Shown: piece by piece, positions 41,269-48,119 of the stretch
Layout: each line of letters opens with the position of its first letter
Numbering within the stretch: position 1 is the stretch's first letter
From: a virus
IMG/VR virus record: IMGVR_UViG_3300046506_000272
Span: 1-54,004 of that record
Reading direction: 5' to 3' (one strand)
Length of the DNA: 54,004 bases
Notes under the pieces: generated by a model
What the model was told of the DNA's origin: nothing
Seen by the model: the letters and a program-made list of their open reading frames with translations, nothing else
The model's database searches: none
Translations under genes and position numbers: made by a program

Positions 41269-42177
41269 ATGCCCCGAACCATCTGGTCAGGCGCCATCTC
41301 GTTCGGCCTGGTCACGGTCCCGATCCACGTCGTGAGCGCCACGGAAGACCACAGCATCCGCTTCCACCAGGTCCACCTCGACGACATGGCCCGCGTCCGC
41401 GTCCGGAAGTACTGCGAACTCGAGGACCGCGAGGTCACCCAGGGAGAGATCGGGAAGGGCTACGAGCTGTCCAAGAACACGATCATCGCGGTGTCGGACG
41501 AGGAGCTGCGGCAGATGCCGCTGCCGACGGCGAAGGCGATCGAGCTGGTGGCGTTCATGCCGGCGGAGAGCATCGACCCAATTCGGGTGGGGCACGGGTA
41601 CTACCTGCAGCCGGATGGGCAGGTGGCGGCGAAGCCGTACAAGCTCTTGGCCCAGGCCCTCGAGCGGAGTAGCAAGGTGGCGGTCGCCAAGTACGCGTGG
41701 AGCGGCCGCGAGCGCCTCGGCTTGCTGCGGGTCCGCGACGGTGTGATCGTGCTGCACGCCATGCGGTGGGACGACGAGATCCGCGACCCGTCCGAGCTGG
41801 CGCCTGACGCGGTGGAGCTCACCGACGAGGAGATTGCCGAGGCGGAGCACCTGATCGACCGCCTGTCCCGCGACGACCTCGAAGGCCCCGAGTTCACCGA
41901 CCAGTACACCGAGGCCGTGGAGCAGCTCATCGAGGCGAAGCGGGAACACAAGGAGCCGCCGAAGGCTGAGGAGCCGGAGGCCCCGACCGGCAAGGTCGTG
42001 GACTTGATGGCCGCGCTACAGGAGTCCGTCGCCAAGGCCCGGACCGCACGCGGCGAGGACGCCACCGTCCACGAGATACCGAAGAAGAAGACCGCGGGCA
42101 GGAAGACGGCGAAGAAGCAGCCCACCAAGAAGACCGCGGCGAAGAAGACGACCAAGGCGCGGAAGTCGAGCGCCTGA
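41269..42177 (+). CDS. ku: Ku non-homologous end-joining protein
   Basis: ATG 41269 follows GGAGG and starts PRTIWSGAISFGLVTVPI, the standard bacterial Ku opening. The core beta-barrel runs to about residue 250 (RFHQVHLDDM, RVRKYCELEDREV, FMPAESIDPIRVGHGYYLQP). The C-terminus is lysine-rich (KKKTAGRKTAKKQPTKKTAA), as in Streptomyces Ku. At 302 aa it is full length. Ku dimers thread onto DNA ends and recruit LigD. No ligase is encoded here, so host LigD would be needed. Confidence 0.95.
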   Translation: MPRTIWSGAISFGLVTVPIHVVSATEDHSIRFHQVHLDDMARVRVRKYCELEDREVTQGEIGKGYELSKNTIIAVSDEELRQMPLPTAKAIELVAFMPAESIDPIRVGHGYYLQPDGQVAAKPYKLLAQALERSSKVAVAKYAWSGRERLGLLRVRDGVIVLHAMRWDDEIRDPSELAPDAVELTDEEIAEAEHLIDRLSRDDLEGPEFTDQYTEAVEQLIEAKREHKEPPKAEEPEAPTGKVVDLMAALQESVAKARTARGEDATVHEIPKKKTAGRKTAKKQPTKKTAAKKTTKARKSSA

Positions 42178-42207
42178 CTTGCGGCTGGCCTGACGGCGCC
42201 GCACCCT

Positions 42208-42230
42208 CTGTCAGCCCTCCGTGCCACACT
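42208..42230 (+). promoter_or_regulatory. PafBC/RecA-NDp-like promoter of the HTH gene
   Basis: CTGTCAGCC-N8-CACACT lies about 60 bases upstream of ATG 42292, with a short GTCGAGGC-containing hairpin (CCCCGTCGAGGCGGG) in the leader. It differs from the copy at 40593 by few bases. It fits DNA-damage control of the downstream regulator. Confidence 0.5.
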
Positions 42231-42291
42231 GGCCGCGCGTCCGTCTCGCATCCCCCCGTCGAGGCGGGCTTCTCGTTGGGTTGGAGGGCGC

Positions 42292-42660
42292 ATGGCTAGT
42301 GAGCTGGTGGAGTTGGTGAGGAGCCGCAGGCTTGAGCTGGGGCTGTCGTATCAATCCCTTGCAGCAGCCTGTGTCGAACCCTCGTCGAGGACGAAAGCAT
42401 CGACGGGTTGGCTTTACCGTCTGGAGACGGGTGCGCCCGTGATTCCACCGTCGATGGAACTGTTGGGCGCGCTAGCTGCGGGATTGCAGCTACCGAGGGT
42501 GCGGCTGCAGGAGGCGGCTGCGGCTCAGTTCTTCGACGTGCGTCTGTCGTGGGACGTGTCCGGCGAGGCCGCCGATCTGGTGGCGGCTCTTGCCGCCCTG
42601 CCCGAGCGGCAGCGTCAAGCGTTCGCAGACCTGATCAGGGTGATGGCTAAGGGCTACTGA
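42292..42660 (+). CDS. XRE-family HTH regulator
   Basis: The 122-aa protein has an N-terminal HTH (LVRSRRLELGLSYQSLAAAC, then SSRTKASTGWLYRLETG) followed by MELLGALAAGLQLP. The C-terminal part LVAALAALPERQRQAFADLIRVMA resembles the tails of actinobacterial XRE regulators. GGAGG precedes the ATG. It may control the accessory genes around it. Confidence 0.8.
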   Translation: MASELVELVRSRRLELGLSYQSLAAACVEPSSRTKASTGWLYRLETGAPVIPPSMELLGALAAGLQLPRVRLQEAAAAQFFDVRLSWDVSGEAADLVAALAALPERQRQAFADLIRVMAKGY

Positions 42661-42666
42661 GGGCGG

Positions 42667-43005
42667 TCATCCCTCCAGGTACCCGAGCTCGCTGTCCGGC
42701 CGGCAGTGGGTGCAGGCGGCGATCCCGTCGGCGAGCGCCCGGAGCGCCTGGTCCCGCTCGACGCCGCGGCTCCTCTTCCCTGCCATGTGGCAGCCGCCGA
42801 TGTGGACGTACACGGCTTGCCGTCCGTCGAGGCCTTGCTCGATGAGCCATTCGGGTTCGGGCGGCCGGGCTTGTTCGCCGCGACGCTGCTCGGCCTGCCG
42901 CTGTTCCTCTGCTGCGATCCACCGTCGGGTGCGTTCGAGGTCGGCTTCCTGGACGCGCTTAAGGAAGAGGAGCTGGTCGAGGCGGGAGCCGTGCTGGTCG
43001 TTCAC
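42667..43005 (-). CDS. DUF6233-like protein
   Basis: The 112-aa protein reads SRLDQLLFLKRVQEADLERT and RRWIAAEEQRQAEQRRG, then a core AVYVHIGGCHMAGKRSRGV and a closing CTHCRPDSELG, which matches DUF6233 proteins common in Streptomyces. GTG 43005 is chosen because a TAGAAT box lies seven bases upstream (leaderless). It converges with the XRE gene, six bases apart. Function is unknown. Confidence 0.8.
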   Translation of the reverse strand: MNDQHGSRLDQLLFLKRVQEADLERTRRWIAAEEQRQAEQRRGEQARPPEPEWLIEQGLDGRQAVYVHIGGCHMAGKRSRGVERDQALRALADGIAACTHCRPDSELGYLEG

Positions 43006-43012
43006 GTGTTCG

Positions 43013-43018
43013 ATTCTA
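43013..43018 (-). promoter_or_regulatory. -10 box of a leaderless promoter
   Basis: On the minus strand TAGAAT is followed by seven bases and then GTG 43005. There is no ribosome binding site. A TAGGCT on the plus strand at 43024-43029 may be the -10 box for the divergent gene at 43062. Confidence 0.55.
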
Positions 43019-43061
43019 GGCGCTAGGCTTCCCTCCGCATCCCCGGGGGAGAGAGGACTAC

Positions 43062-43400
43062 ATGGACGCTGACCTGCTGCGCACCCTCGGCATCGACCCG
43101 GCCGCCCTGGACCCTGCCCCGCCGTGGGCGCCCTACCGCGGCACGAGCACAGCGCGCCTCGACGGCGGCCACCGGTGCGCACAGTGCGGCCAGCCGGCCA
43201 GGGCAACCCGAGTCGTCGACGTGCCCGGCGTGGGGCGCCACTGGCTGGACACCTGCCGGGACCACTTCCTCGCCGTAACCCGCCTGCTGCCGTCCCGGAT
43301 GCCGTCGACGGTGGCGGGCATCGTCGCCGACCTACGCGCGGCCGCCCGGGAAGCGGGCGCCCCGCTGGCGATCCTCACCGACGACGGAATGGCAGGCTGA
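43062..43400 (+). CDS. Zinc-finger-like hypothetical protein
   Basis: The 112-aa protein starts at ATG 43062 after GAGAGGA. HRCAQCGQPARATRVVDVPG and HWLDTCRDHF supply four Cys/His ligands for a single zinc site. The rest is helical. It runs divergently from the DUF6233 gene. Function is unknown. Confidence 0.65.
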   Translation: MDADLLRTLGIDPAALDPAPPWAPYRGTSTARLDGGHRCAQCGQPARATRVVDVPGVGRHWLDTCRDHFLAVTRLLPSRMPSTVAGIVADLRAAAREAGAPLAILTDDGMAG

Positions 43401-43404
43401 CCGC

Positions 43405-43617
43405 GTGGACGACCAGCGCTACCACCTCACCCTGTACGCTGGCGGCCGTCCCGTCATGCACGGCTGGTGGGGCGACCGCGCGACGGCCGAGCGGAAGTTC
43501 CGCCGCTGGATCGGCGAGCACGGGACCGTCGACGGCGCCCGCATCGTCCTCGTCGACGAGCAGGAGCAGTTGGTCCTCGCGTCCTGGCCCGACGAGGCGG
43601 ACGGCCTGGCAGACTGA
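43405..43617 (+). CDS. Small hypothetical protein
   Basis: The 70-aa product starts at GTG 43405, four bases after the previous stop. RYHLTLYAGGRPVMHGWWGD and ARIVLVDEQEQLVLASWPD form a compact alpha-beta fold of a type frequent in Streptomyces accessory genes. Function is unknown. Confidence 0.65.
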   Translation: MDDQRYHLTLYAGGRPVMHGWWGDRATAERKFRRWIGEHGTVDGARIVLVDEQEQLVLASWPDEADGLAD

Positions 43618-43621
43618 TGCT

Positions 43622-43652
43622 GCCCCCGTCGCCATCCCCCGTCGGCGGGGGC
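43622..43652 (+). terminator. Hairpin after the 43405 gene
   Basis: GCCCCCG and CGGGGGC pair over a 17-base loop that itself contains GC-rich pairing. It begins four bases after the stop codon and stands just upstream of a PafBC-type promoter motif. Confidence 0.65.
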
Positions 43653-43659
43653 GCCCTCG

Positions 43660-43682
43660 TTGTCAGTGCCCGCCCGTAGCAT
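43660..43682 (+). promoter_or_regulatory. Consensus PafBC/RecA-NDp promoter
   Basis: TTGTCAGTG, eight bases, then TAGCAT matches the published actinobacterial recA-independent DNA-damage promoter pattern TTGTCRGTG-N8-TANNNT at every fixed position. An ATG lies at its end (43681). Any transcript would run antisense to the gene at 43766-43966 before reaching the 44085 operon. Confidence 0.65.
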
Positions 43683-43765
43683 GGTCGTATCTATCCGCGT
43701 TGCATGGCTGCACGCGCTCGCCTCGCCCCTGATGGACAGCGCCACGGGGGCGGGGCGCTCGACTG

Positions 43766-43966
43766 TCAGGCCGCTGTCCCGTACCGCACGAGCGTCTTCA
43801 GCCCGAGCTCAACATCCATCCGCCGCAGCCCGGACTGTTCGGCGAACGCGCCGACCGCCTCGTGTACGGCGCGCGCCGTGTCCACGGTCAGCTCGCCACG
43901 CTGGATCTCAGCCCAGGAGGTGCGGGCCAGCGCGATCAGATCTTCAGGAAATTCGATAGATGCCAC
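43766..43966 (-). CDS. Small conserved Streptomyces-type protein
   Basis: The 66-aa helical protein reads SIEFPEDLIALARTSWAEIQ, then DTARAVHEAVGAFAEQSG and LGLKTLVRYG. Similar tiny proteins accompany accessory genes in Streptomyces. GTG 43966 has TAGGAT exactly six bases upstream, so the message is probably leaderless. Function is unknown. Confidence 0.7.
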   Translation of the reverse strand: MASIEFPEDLIALARTSWAEIQRGELTVDTARAVHEAVGAFAEQSGLRRMDVELGLKTLVRYGTAA

Positions 43967-44050
43967 CGGGAGATCCTAGGCCGCCTCGACGACGTCCCCG
44001 CGCAGCCGCTCCGCCGCGGCAGCAACGTGCGTATCTTTTTCTAGTTCGCC

Positions 44051-44078
44051 TTGATTGCCAATCTAGATTGGCTACCTT
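44051..44078 (+). promoter_or_regulatory. Promoter whose whole spacer is a 16-bp palindrome
   Basis: TTGATT (-35, 44051-44056), then the perfect palindrome GCCAATCTAGATTGGC (44057-44072), then TACCTT (-10, 44073-44078). ATG 44085 follows six bases later, so the transcript is leaderless. The palindrome fills the 16-bp spacer exactly, which would let a dimeric repressor block polymerase. A GntR-type protein encoded at 46556-46819 is a candidate binder. Confidence 0.75.
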
Positions 44079-44084
44079 GGTTAC

Positions 44085-44255
44085 ATGACGAAAACCGAGA
44101 GCGAGACTCGCGCCGAGGTCCTCCGCGAAGCCATCGAGGCCGCGCGCGGCGAGTACCTGGAAGATGCGACTGGTACCCCGGAGGATGAGGCCTATGACCA
44201 GGCCGTCTCCGACGTCGTCGCAGCCATCGGCGCGCTGCTGGAGGGCGGGCGATGA
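44085..44255 (+). CDS. 56-aa acidic protein
   Basis: ATG 44085 starts a 56-residue acidic helical protein (TESETRAEVLREAIEAARGE onward), with no ribosome binding site but a leaderless promoter. Its stop overlaps the ATG of the next gene (ATGA), so it heads a three-gene operon to 45366. Function is unknown. Confidence 0.7.
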   Translation: MTKTESETRAEVLREAIEAARGEYLEDATGTPEDEAYDQAVSDVVAAIGALLEGGR

Positions 44256-44554
44256 CCGAGCGACTCATCCCCACCGGCTCCTGCTGGTGTGGCTGCGGCA
44301 CGGAGACCGGCATCGGCTCCTTCTTCGCCCGAGGCCACGACAAGATCGCCGAAGCTGCGCTCGTCGCAGCCGAATACGGCGGGACTGTCCCTAAGCTCCT
44401 CGCCACCCACGGCTACGGGCCCGACAAGTCCGTCACCGAGGCAGCCGTCAACGGTGGAGGCTGGGTGCGCTGCTCCGTCCAGGGCTGCACCTACACCGGC
44501 ACCGAGGCCAGCGTCCGCAACCACGAAACCAAGCCCCACAAGGGAAGGGGCTGA
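44252..44554 (+). CDS. Small zinc-finger protein
   Basis: The 100-aa protein has SCWCGCGTETGIGSFFARGH, a compact Cys-rich start found in phage proteins, and a C-terminal CSVQGCTYTG with HETKPH, a C2H2-like finger. The middle is helical (AALVAAEYGGTVPKLLATHG). It may bind DNA or act with the following gene. Confidence 0.7.
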   Translation: MTERLIPTGSCWCGCGTETGIGSFFARGHDKIAEAALVAAEYGGTVPKLLATHGYGPDKSVTEAAVNGGGWVRCSVQGCTYTGTEASVRNHETKPHKGRG

Positions 44555-44556
44555 AC

Positions 44557-45366
44557 GTGGCGAACCGCTCGAACCGTCGCCAGACCCACGGGCGTTATGC
44601 AGACCCGCTAGCTGCCACGAAGAAGCTGGCACGCTCCCCGGAGGGACAACACGGACAGGTCATTGCACCCGACCCGTCTGCGGTGCGCGAAGCCATCGAG
44701 GCAGGCAAGTGCCCATGGTGCGGCCGAGGGCCCTACAAGGTCCTGGCCACCCATACGGGCCGCTCGCACGGCATCGGCGCCTCTGAATTGCGCGAACTGG
44801 CTGGACTGAAGAAGAGGGCATCCATCTGCGACCCCAGTCATTCGCAAAGCTGCCGTGAGCTGCTGACCGAGCGGCCAGCCTGGCCCGAGATGTCACGTAA
44901 GGGCTATGAAGCGGTGGCGGCAGAGCGAGTTGAAGCCGCCAACGAAGGGCGTAGGCGCCAAGTCCGCAGAGATATGGCGCACGTAGATGAACTGGTCGGA
45001 CGCCGCTTCAGAGAGGGCGTCCTCTTGCGAGATATCGCTACCGAAGCAGGGCTCGGGATCGATGGGGTCAGGGGCGCGCTTGCGCGACTCGGCCTTGGAG
45101 GCGCCGACAACCGTGCACGACGGGCGGCAACACCGCAGGAGAAGACCGCCATGTCGAAGAGTGCGGCCAACGCCCGAGAGGGCATCAAGCGTGCCGCCCA
45201 AAAGAGGAGGGAGGGACTCATCGCAGAGTTCAACGAACTTGGCGGGACCCTCGCGGTGGTGGAGGAGTTGGCCAAGTGCCACAACGTCACCCCGAAGAAC
45301 ATGCGAGCCAGGCTCGTCAAGATCGGGGTGATCCCTGGTGGACGCGTGGCGTCTGGCAGCAAGTAG
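44557..45366 (+). CDS. Putative DNA-binding protein with zinc finger and HTH segments
   Basis: The 269-aa basic protein has a C2H2-type finger near residue 51 (CPWCGRGPYKVLATHTGRSH) followed by ELRELAGLKKRASICDP, a motif pair seen in Ros/MucR-like and intron-endonuclease-like phage proteins. Two later segments look like HTH units: LLRDIATEAGLGIDGVRGAL (near 158) and AVVEELAKCHNVTPKNMRAR (near 232). No nuclease motif is visible. It ends a leaderless operon. It may be a regulator or an endonuclease-related protein that lost its catalytic domain. Confidence 0.65.
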   Translation: MANRSNRRQTHGRYADPLAATKKLARSPEGQHGQVIAPDPSAVREAIEAGKCPWCGRGPYKVLATHTGRSHGIGASELRELAGLKKRASICDPSHSQSCRELLTERPAWPEMSRKGYEAVAAERVEAANEGRRRQVRRDMAHVDELVGRRFREGVLLRDIATEAGLGIDGVRGALARLGLGGADNRARRAATPQEKTAMSKSAANAREGIKRAAQKRREGLIAEFNELGGTLAVVEELAKCHNVTPKNMRARLVKIGVIPGGRVASGSK

Positions 45367-45378
45367 GGGGACTCTGTA

Positions 45379-45411
45379 GACGCCCCGCCTGAGGAAAGCA
45401 GGCGGGGCGTC
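45379..45411. terminator. Strong bidirectional terminator
   Basis: A perfect 13-bp stem GACGCCCCGCCTG / CAGGCGGGGCGTC with loop AGGAAAG lies between convergent genes. Its left base overlaps CTGTAGACG (45374-45382), an exact complement of the CGTCTACAG operator core near the repressor gene. Confidence 0.88.
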
Positions 45412-45429
45412 GCCGTGTCACCGTACCGG

Positions 45430-45618
45430 TCACGCCGCCTCAACGATCTCGCCCCGCTCCGCTGCCGTCGCCACCGTCCACTCGTCCCGCAGCACCTCGT
45501 ATCGCTGCCGCGTCTCCCCGTACAGCCAGCCGCCCGCCTGCGCGACCAGGGCGCGGATCTCCTCATTCACCACCTCGGCAGGCCGAACGGGGCCGCAGGG
45601 CGGGGGAGTGGGGGGCAT
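45430..45618 (-). CDS. Small conserved Streptomyces-type protein
   Basis: ATG 45618 gives 62 residues: PPTPPPCGPVRPAEVVNEEI, then RALVAQAGGWLYGETRQRYE and a closing GEIVEAA. TAAACT lies seven bases upstream (45626-45631), so it is probably leaderless. The much longer frame through it is only an overlap with the gene on the other strand. Function is unknown. Confidence 0.65.
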   Translation of the reverse strand: MPPTPPPCGPVRPAEVVNEEIRALVAQAGGWLYGETRQRYEVLRDEWTVATAAERGEIVEAA

Positions 45619-45696
45619 GCTGATCAGTTTAGGGCGCCGGTCCGACGGGCGGCACCGACAGGGCAGGGGTGGCATATGTCGGTCTGGCCATCCCTC

Positions 45697-45725
45697 TTGA
45701 ACTATGCCTCGCAGTGAGGCATAGT
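45697..45725 (+). promoter_or_regulatory. Promoter overlapped by a 10-bp inverted repeat
   Basis: TTGAAC (45697-45702), a 17-base spacer and CATAGT (45720-45725) form a promoter. A perfect dyad ACTATGCCTC / GAGGCATAGT with 5-base loop (45701-45725) covers the spacer and -10 box. It would drive the gene at 45763 and is placed for repression by a dimer. Confidence 0.65.
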
Positions 45726-45762
45726 CATGGGTGTCAGGGCAGCACCGACTCAGGGGGACACC

Positions 45763-46521
45763 ATGGACAGCACCCGCCACCAGCACCGCATCCAGTACGG
45801 CACCCACGGCCGCGTCATCATCCGGCCCCGCCGCGGCCTCATCGAAATCGCCCACCGCCTCGCCGACCCCACCGACAAGTGCCGCTACATCCCGGTCCTC
45901 AACGCCGCACAGTGCGCCGCCATCGAGGCCCTCGGCGCTCGGATCCGCGTCGACTACTACGTTCTCCCCATCAAGCAGGCCGACGCCGTCCTCGCCCTCG
46001 CCGCCGAATACTGGGGCGCGCCCACCGACACCGACGGCTACGAGACCCCCGCCACCGAGGAGCCTGCCGTCGAGGCCGAGCCGCAGCCGACGGAGACTCC
46101 CGCCGTCGAGCAGGCCGCCGAAGCCGACCCCACTCGCGCCGCCGCCCGCATCATCTACGAGCACGGCGACCTGCTCTACGCGGCCCTCCAGGACTACATC
46201 GCCGCCGAGGCCCAGCGCTTCCCCACCGCCGACCCTGAGCTCTTGCAGGACAGCTACGAGGTCGCCAGCAGCCTCGCCGAGCACATCGCCGACGTCATGC
46301 AGGCGCTGAAGTCGCCGGAGCTGTGGACGATCGCGGCCGTCGCCGAACACATCGGAGCCACCACCACCGGCAGCGCCCGCAAGACCCTGTCCCGCTGGGG
46401 CGTCAGGGCGGTCGGCAGGGAAGCGGGCCGCAGCGGAGAGTCCCTGTACGACGCCGAGCAGGTACGCGCCGCACACGCCGCACGCCCCGGCCGCGGAGCC
46501 CGCACCGACCTCACCGCCTGA
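45763..46521 (+). CDS. Hypothetical protein with C-terminal winged-HTH-like domain
   Basis: The 252-aa protein starts at ATG 45763 after GGGGG. Residues 1-90 form an alpha-beta domain (HGRVIIRPRRGLIEIAHRLA, YYVLPIKQADAVLALAAEYW). An acidic Glu/Pro/Ala linker spans 90-130. The C-terminus (LWTIAAVAEHIGATTTGSAR, then TLSRWGVRAV and SLYDAEQVRAA) reads as a MerR/excisionase-type winged helix. A DNA-binding regulator is likely. Confidence 0.65.
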   Translation: MDSTRHQHRIQYGTHGRVIIRPRRGLIEIAHRLADPTDKCRYIPVLNAAQCAAIEALGARIRVDYYVLPIKQADAVLALAAEYWGAPTDTDGYETPATEEPAVEAEPQPTETPAVEQAAEADPTRAAARIIYEHGDLLYAALQDYIAAEAQRFPTADPELLQDSYEVASSLAEHIADVMQALKSPELWTIAAVAEHIGATTTGSARKTLSRWGVRAVGREAGRSGESLYDAEQVRAAHAARPGRGARTDLTA

Positions 46522-46524
46522 AGA

Positions 46525-46549
46525 GAAGCCCCGCTACCGGCGGGGCTTC
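46525..46549. terminator. Terminator between convergent genes
   Basis: GAAGCCCCGC and GCGGGGCTTC form a perfect 10-bp stem with a 5-base loop three bases after the stop codon, between the plus-strand gene and the end of the GntR gene. Confidence 0.82.
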
Positions 46550-46555
46550 GGCATG

Positions 46556-46819
46556 TCAGCCCTCGGCGGGCGGCTGCCCCACGTAGGTGCCGCGCCCCTG
46601 CACCGTCCACACCGCGCCCTCTTCGGCCAGTACGGCGATCGCCCGCCGCACCGTCGACCGGGCCAGCCCGTACTCCTGCACCAGCCGAGTCTCCGACGCG
46701 ATCGGCCGCCCCTCCGTCCAGTCCCCGCGCGCGATCCGCGCCTTCAGGATCTCGGCGAGCTGCCGGTACGGGGTGATCGGACCCTCGTGGTCAATCTCAG
46801 CATCGGGATCTACGGCCAT
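46556..46819 (-). CDS. GntR-type winged-helix regulator (DNA-binding domain only)
   Basis: The 87-aa protein is a GntR N-terminal domain: ITPYRQLAEILKARIARGDW, then SETRLVQEYGLARSTVRRAI and a VWTVQGRGTYVG wing. No effector domain follows, so it resembles the short regulators of integrative elements. ATG 46819 has TAGCTT six bases upstream (leaderless). GntR proteins usually bind palindromes such as those at 44057 or 46863. Confidence 0.85.
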   Translation of the reverse strand: MAVDPDAEIDHEGPITPYRQLAEILKARIARGDWTEGRPIASETRLVQEYGLARSTVRRAIAVLAEEGAVWTVQGRGTYVGQPPAEG

Positions 46820-46825
46820 GATCCG

Positions 46826-46918
46826 AAGCTAGACAGGGCGCCACAGACCAGCATCTTGGGCTACGTATCGATACGTCGCGAGACAGGCCGATACAACTCG
46901 GGCTAGCCTGCAATTGCA
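46826..46918. promoter_or_regulatory. Divergent promoter region with palindromes
   Basis: For the minus-strand GntR gene, TAGCTT (complement of 46826-46831) is its leaderless -10 box. A perfect 14-bp palindrome ACGTATCGATACGT lies at 46863-46876. TAGCCT (46904-46909) may be the -10 box for the plus-strand gene at 46979, next to a TGCAATTGCA palindrome (46909-46918). Confidence 0.55.
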
Positions 46919-46978
46919 AGAGCCCCCGGGGCAGCGGGCCACGCAGCCCCGGAGGCAGCCGACGAACGGAGCGTCGAC

Positions 46979-47188
46979 ATGAACCACCCTACGGAGCCGC
47001 AGCCCGCGGTCCAGACCGCCGACACGATCGACGCCATAGAGCCGGTCGGGCCCAGCCCGTGCCGCTGCGGCAGCCGGGATCACGAGGCCGTGCGCATCGG
47101 CGACCAGCTGTCGCCCACCGGATCCGCGGTACGCACCGTCTACGTGTGCCCCGCCGTATCCGCCACCGGCCTGGACGGCGTCCTGTGA
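46979..47188 (+). CDS. Small zinc-ribbon-like protein
   Basis: The 69-aa product starts at ATG 46979 with GGAG upstream. CRCGSRDHEAVRIGDQL and YVCPAV provide three to four metal ligands. Its stop overlaps the next start. Function is unknown. Confidence 0.6.
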   Translation: MNHPTEPQPAVQTADTIDAIEPVGPSPCRCGSRDHEAVRIGDQLSPTGSAVRTVYVCPAVSATGLDGVL

Positions 47189-47355
47189 AGCCGCCGATCG
47201 CGCGCCGACCGGCTGCATCCGACGAGGGCATTGCGGGCGCGTGCCGCCTCGGCGAGCACGAGGAGTGCCACGGGAACGTCGACCTGCCGTCCGGCCTCAC
47301 CCGGATACCCGTGCCGTTGCTGCGGTGCGCCTGCCGCTGCCACAAGCGTGGCTGA
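47185..47355 (+). CDS. 56-aa cysteine-rich protein
   Basis: GTG 47185 overlaps the previous TGA (GTGA). The product contains ACRLGEHEECHGNVDLPSG and ends CACRCHKRG, a Cys/His-rich zinc-binding pattern seen in small Streptomyces proteins. It is likely real because of the overlap and conserved-looking cysteines. Confidence 0.6.
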   Translation: MKPPIARRPAASDEGIAGACRLGEHEECHGNVDLPSGLTRIPVPLLRCACRCHKRG

Positions 47356-47557
47356 CCCCTCCGTCGACTGCCGTTGGACTGGACCTTGAAATTGCCTGTC
47401 AGGTAAGCCGTGGCCACCGCCTGACCTGCAGCTACAGAAACGTGCGGGGTGCACACAGGTCGCACACAAATATGCAGCGCCCACGCTTCCATTGAGGCCT
47501 AACGTGCTGTTGACTCTGGTTCAGTCACACGGTCAACCGTTGCCCCGCGTAAACCGT

Positions 47558-47788
47558 TTAGCCGTGAAGGAGGTCGGTGACGTGAACCCGCAGTGCGTGA
47601 GCAATCAGCAGAAGGTGGCTCAACTTCATCTCCTGGCCGGCTTCCATGCGCTGGATCGTCGACCGGTCGACGCCGCTGGTGTATGCGAGGGTCTCCTGAG
47701 TCATGTTCTGGTGCAGCCGGCGCACGCGGATGCGGTCGCCGGTGGCTCGGCGGGCGTCGAGGACCCACTCGGGCTGATCGGCTGGCAC
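47558..47788 (-). CDS. Short XRE-family HTH regulator
   Basis: The 76-aa protein is one Cro/CI-type HTH: RIRVRRLHQNMTQETLAYTS, then GVDRSTIQRMEAG and HLLLIAHALRVHVTDLL. GTG 47788 has AGAGG upstream. Upstream lies GATCATGATC (near 47807), which echoes the CCATGATC repeats at 15053-15118. It is transcribed away from the 48120 gene. Confidence 0.82.
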   Translation of the reverse strand: MPADQPEWVLDARRATGDRIRVRRLHQNMTQETLAYTSGVDRSTIQRMEAGQEMKLSHLLLIAHALRVHVTDLLHG

Positions 47789-48119
47789 CCGACCAACCTC
47801 TTACCGATCATGATCATAAGTCAGCAGCAGATTTGAGGCATTAAAAGATCTTGCCTTCGTCTGCGACGGACCGTCAGCTCCCCGCCGTAGAGCAGGAGCA
47901 GGAGCCGCTCCACAGGGGGCGGCACCTCGGCTACACAACGTGCGAGCCCTGCGACGCTCTGGCATATGCCGCAGGGCTCCAGGTAGTGTGCAGGAATCGA
48001 ACGCCCGTTCGCCCGAAAGGGTGAATGACTCCCCACACGCGCATCCCGTCCAGCAAGCCGGGAACTAGCGCTCCACCCCCACAGACCCCTGACCACGCAC
48101 CGCCAGCGGGAGACGCTCC
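47789..48119. other. Intergenic region between divergent genes
   Basis: This holds the promoter side of the XRE gene (TATGAT on the minus strand, GATCATGATC) and, toward the 48120 gene, a TTCGCCC/GGGTGAA dyad near 48009-48026. No gene-like frame with actinobacterial codon bias was found. Confidence 0.45.

Noticed and set aside
43660-43959. Plus-strand frame over the 43766-43966 gene
   Set aside because: It starts inside a promoter motif and is antisense to a conserved-looking small protein with its own leaderless promoter.
43405-43966. Toxin-antitoxin pair
   Set aside because: Two small genes lie close together but are convergent, and neither shows a known toxin or antitoxin motif.
45619-46476. 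Extended N-terminus of the small protein at 45430-45618
   Set aside because: The long minus-strand frame is antisense to the 45763 gene; a leaderless promoter supports the short start at 45618.
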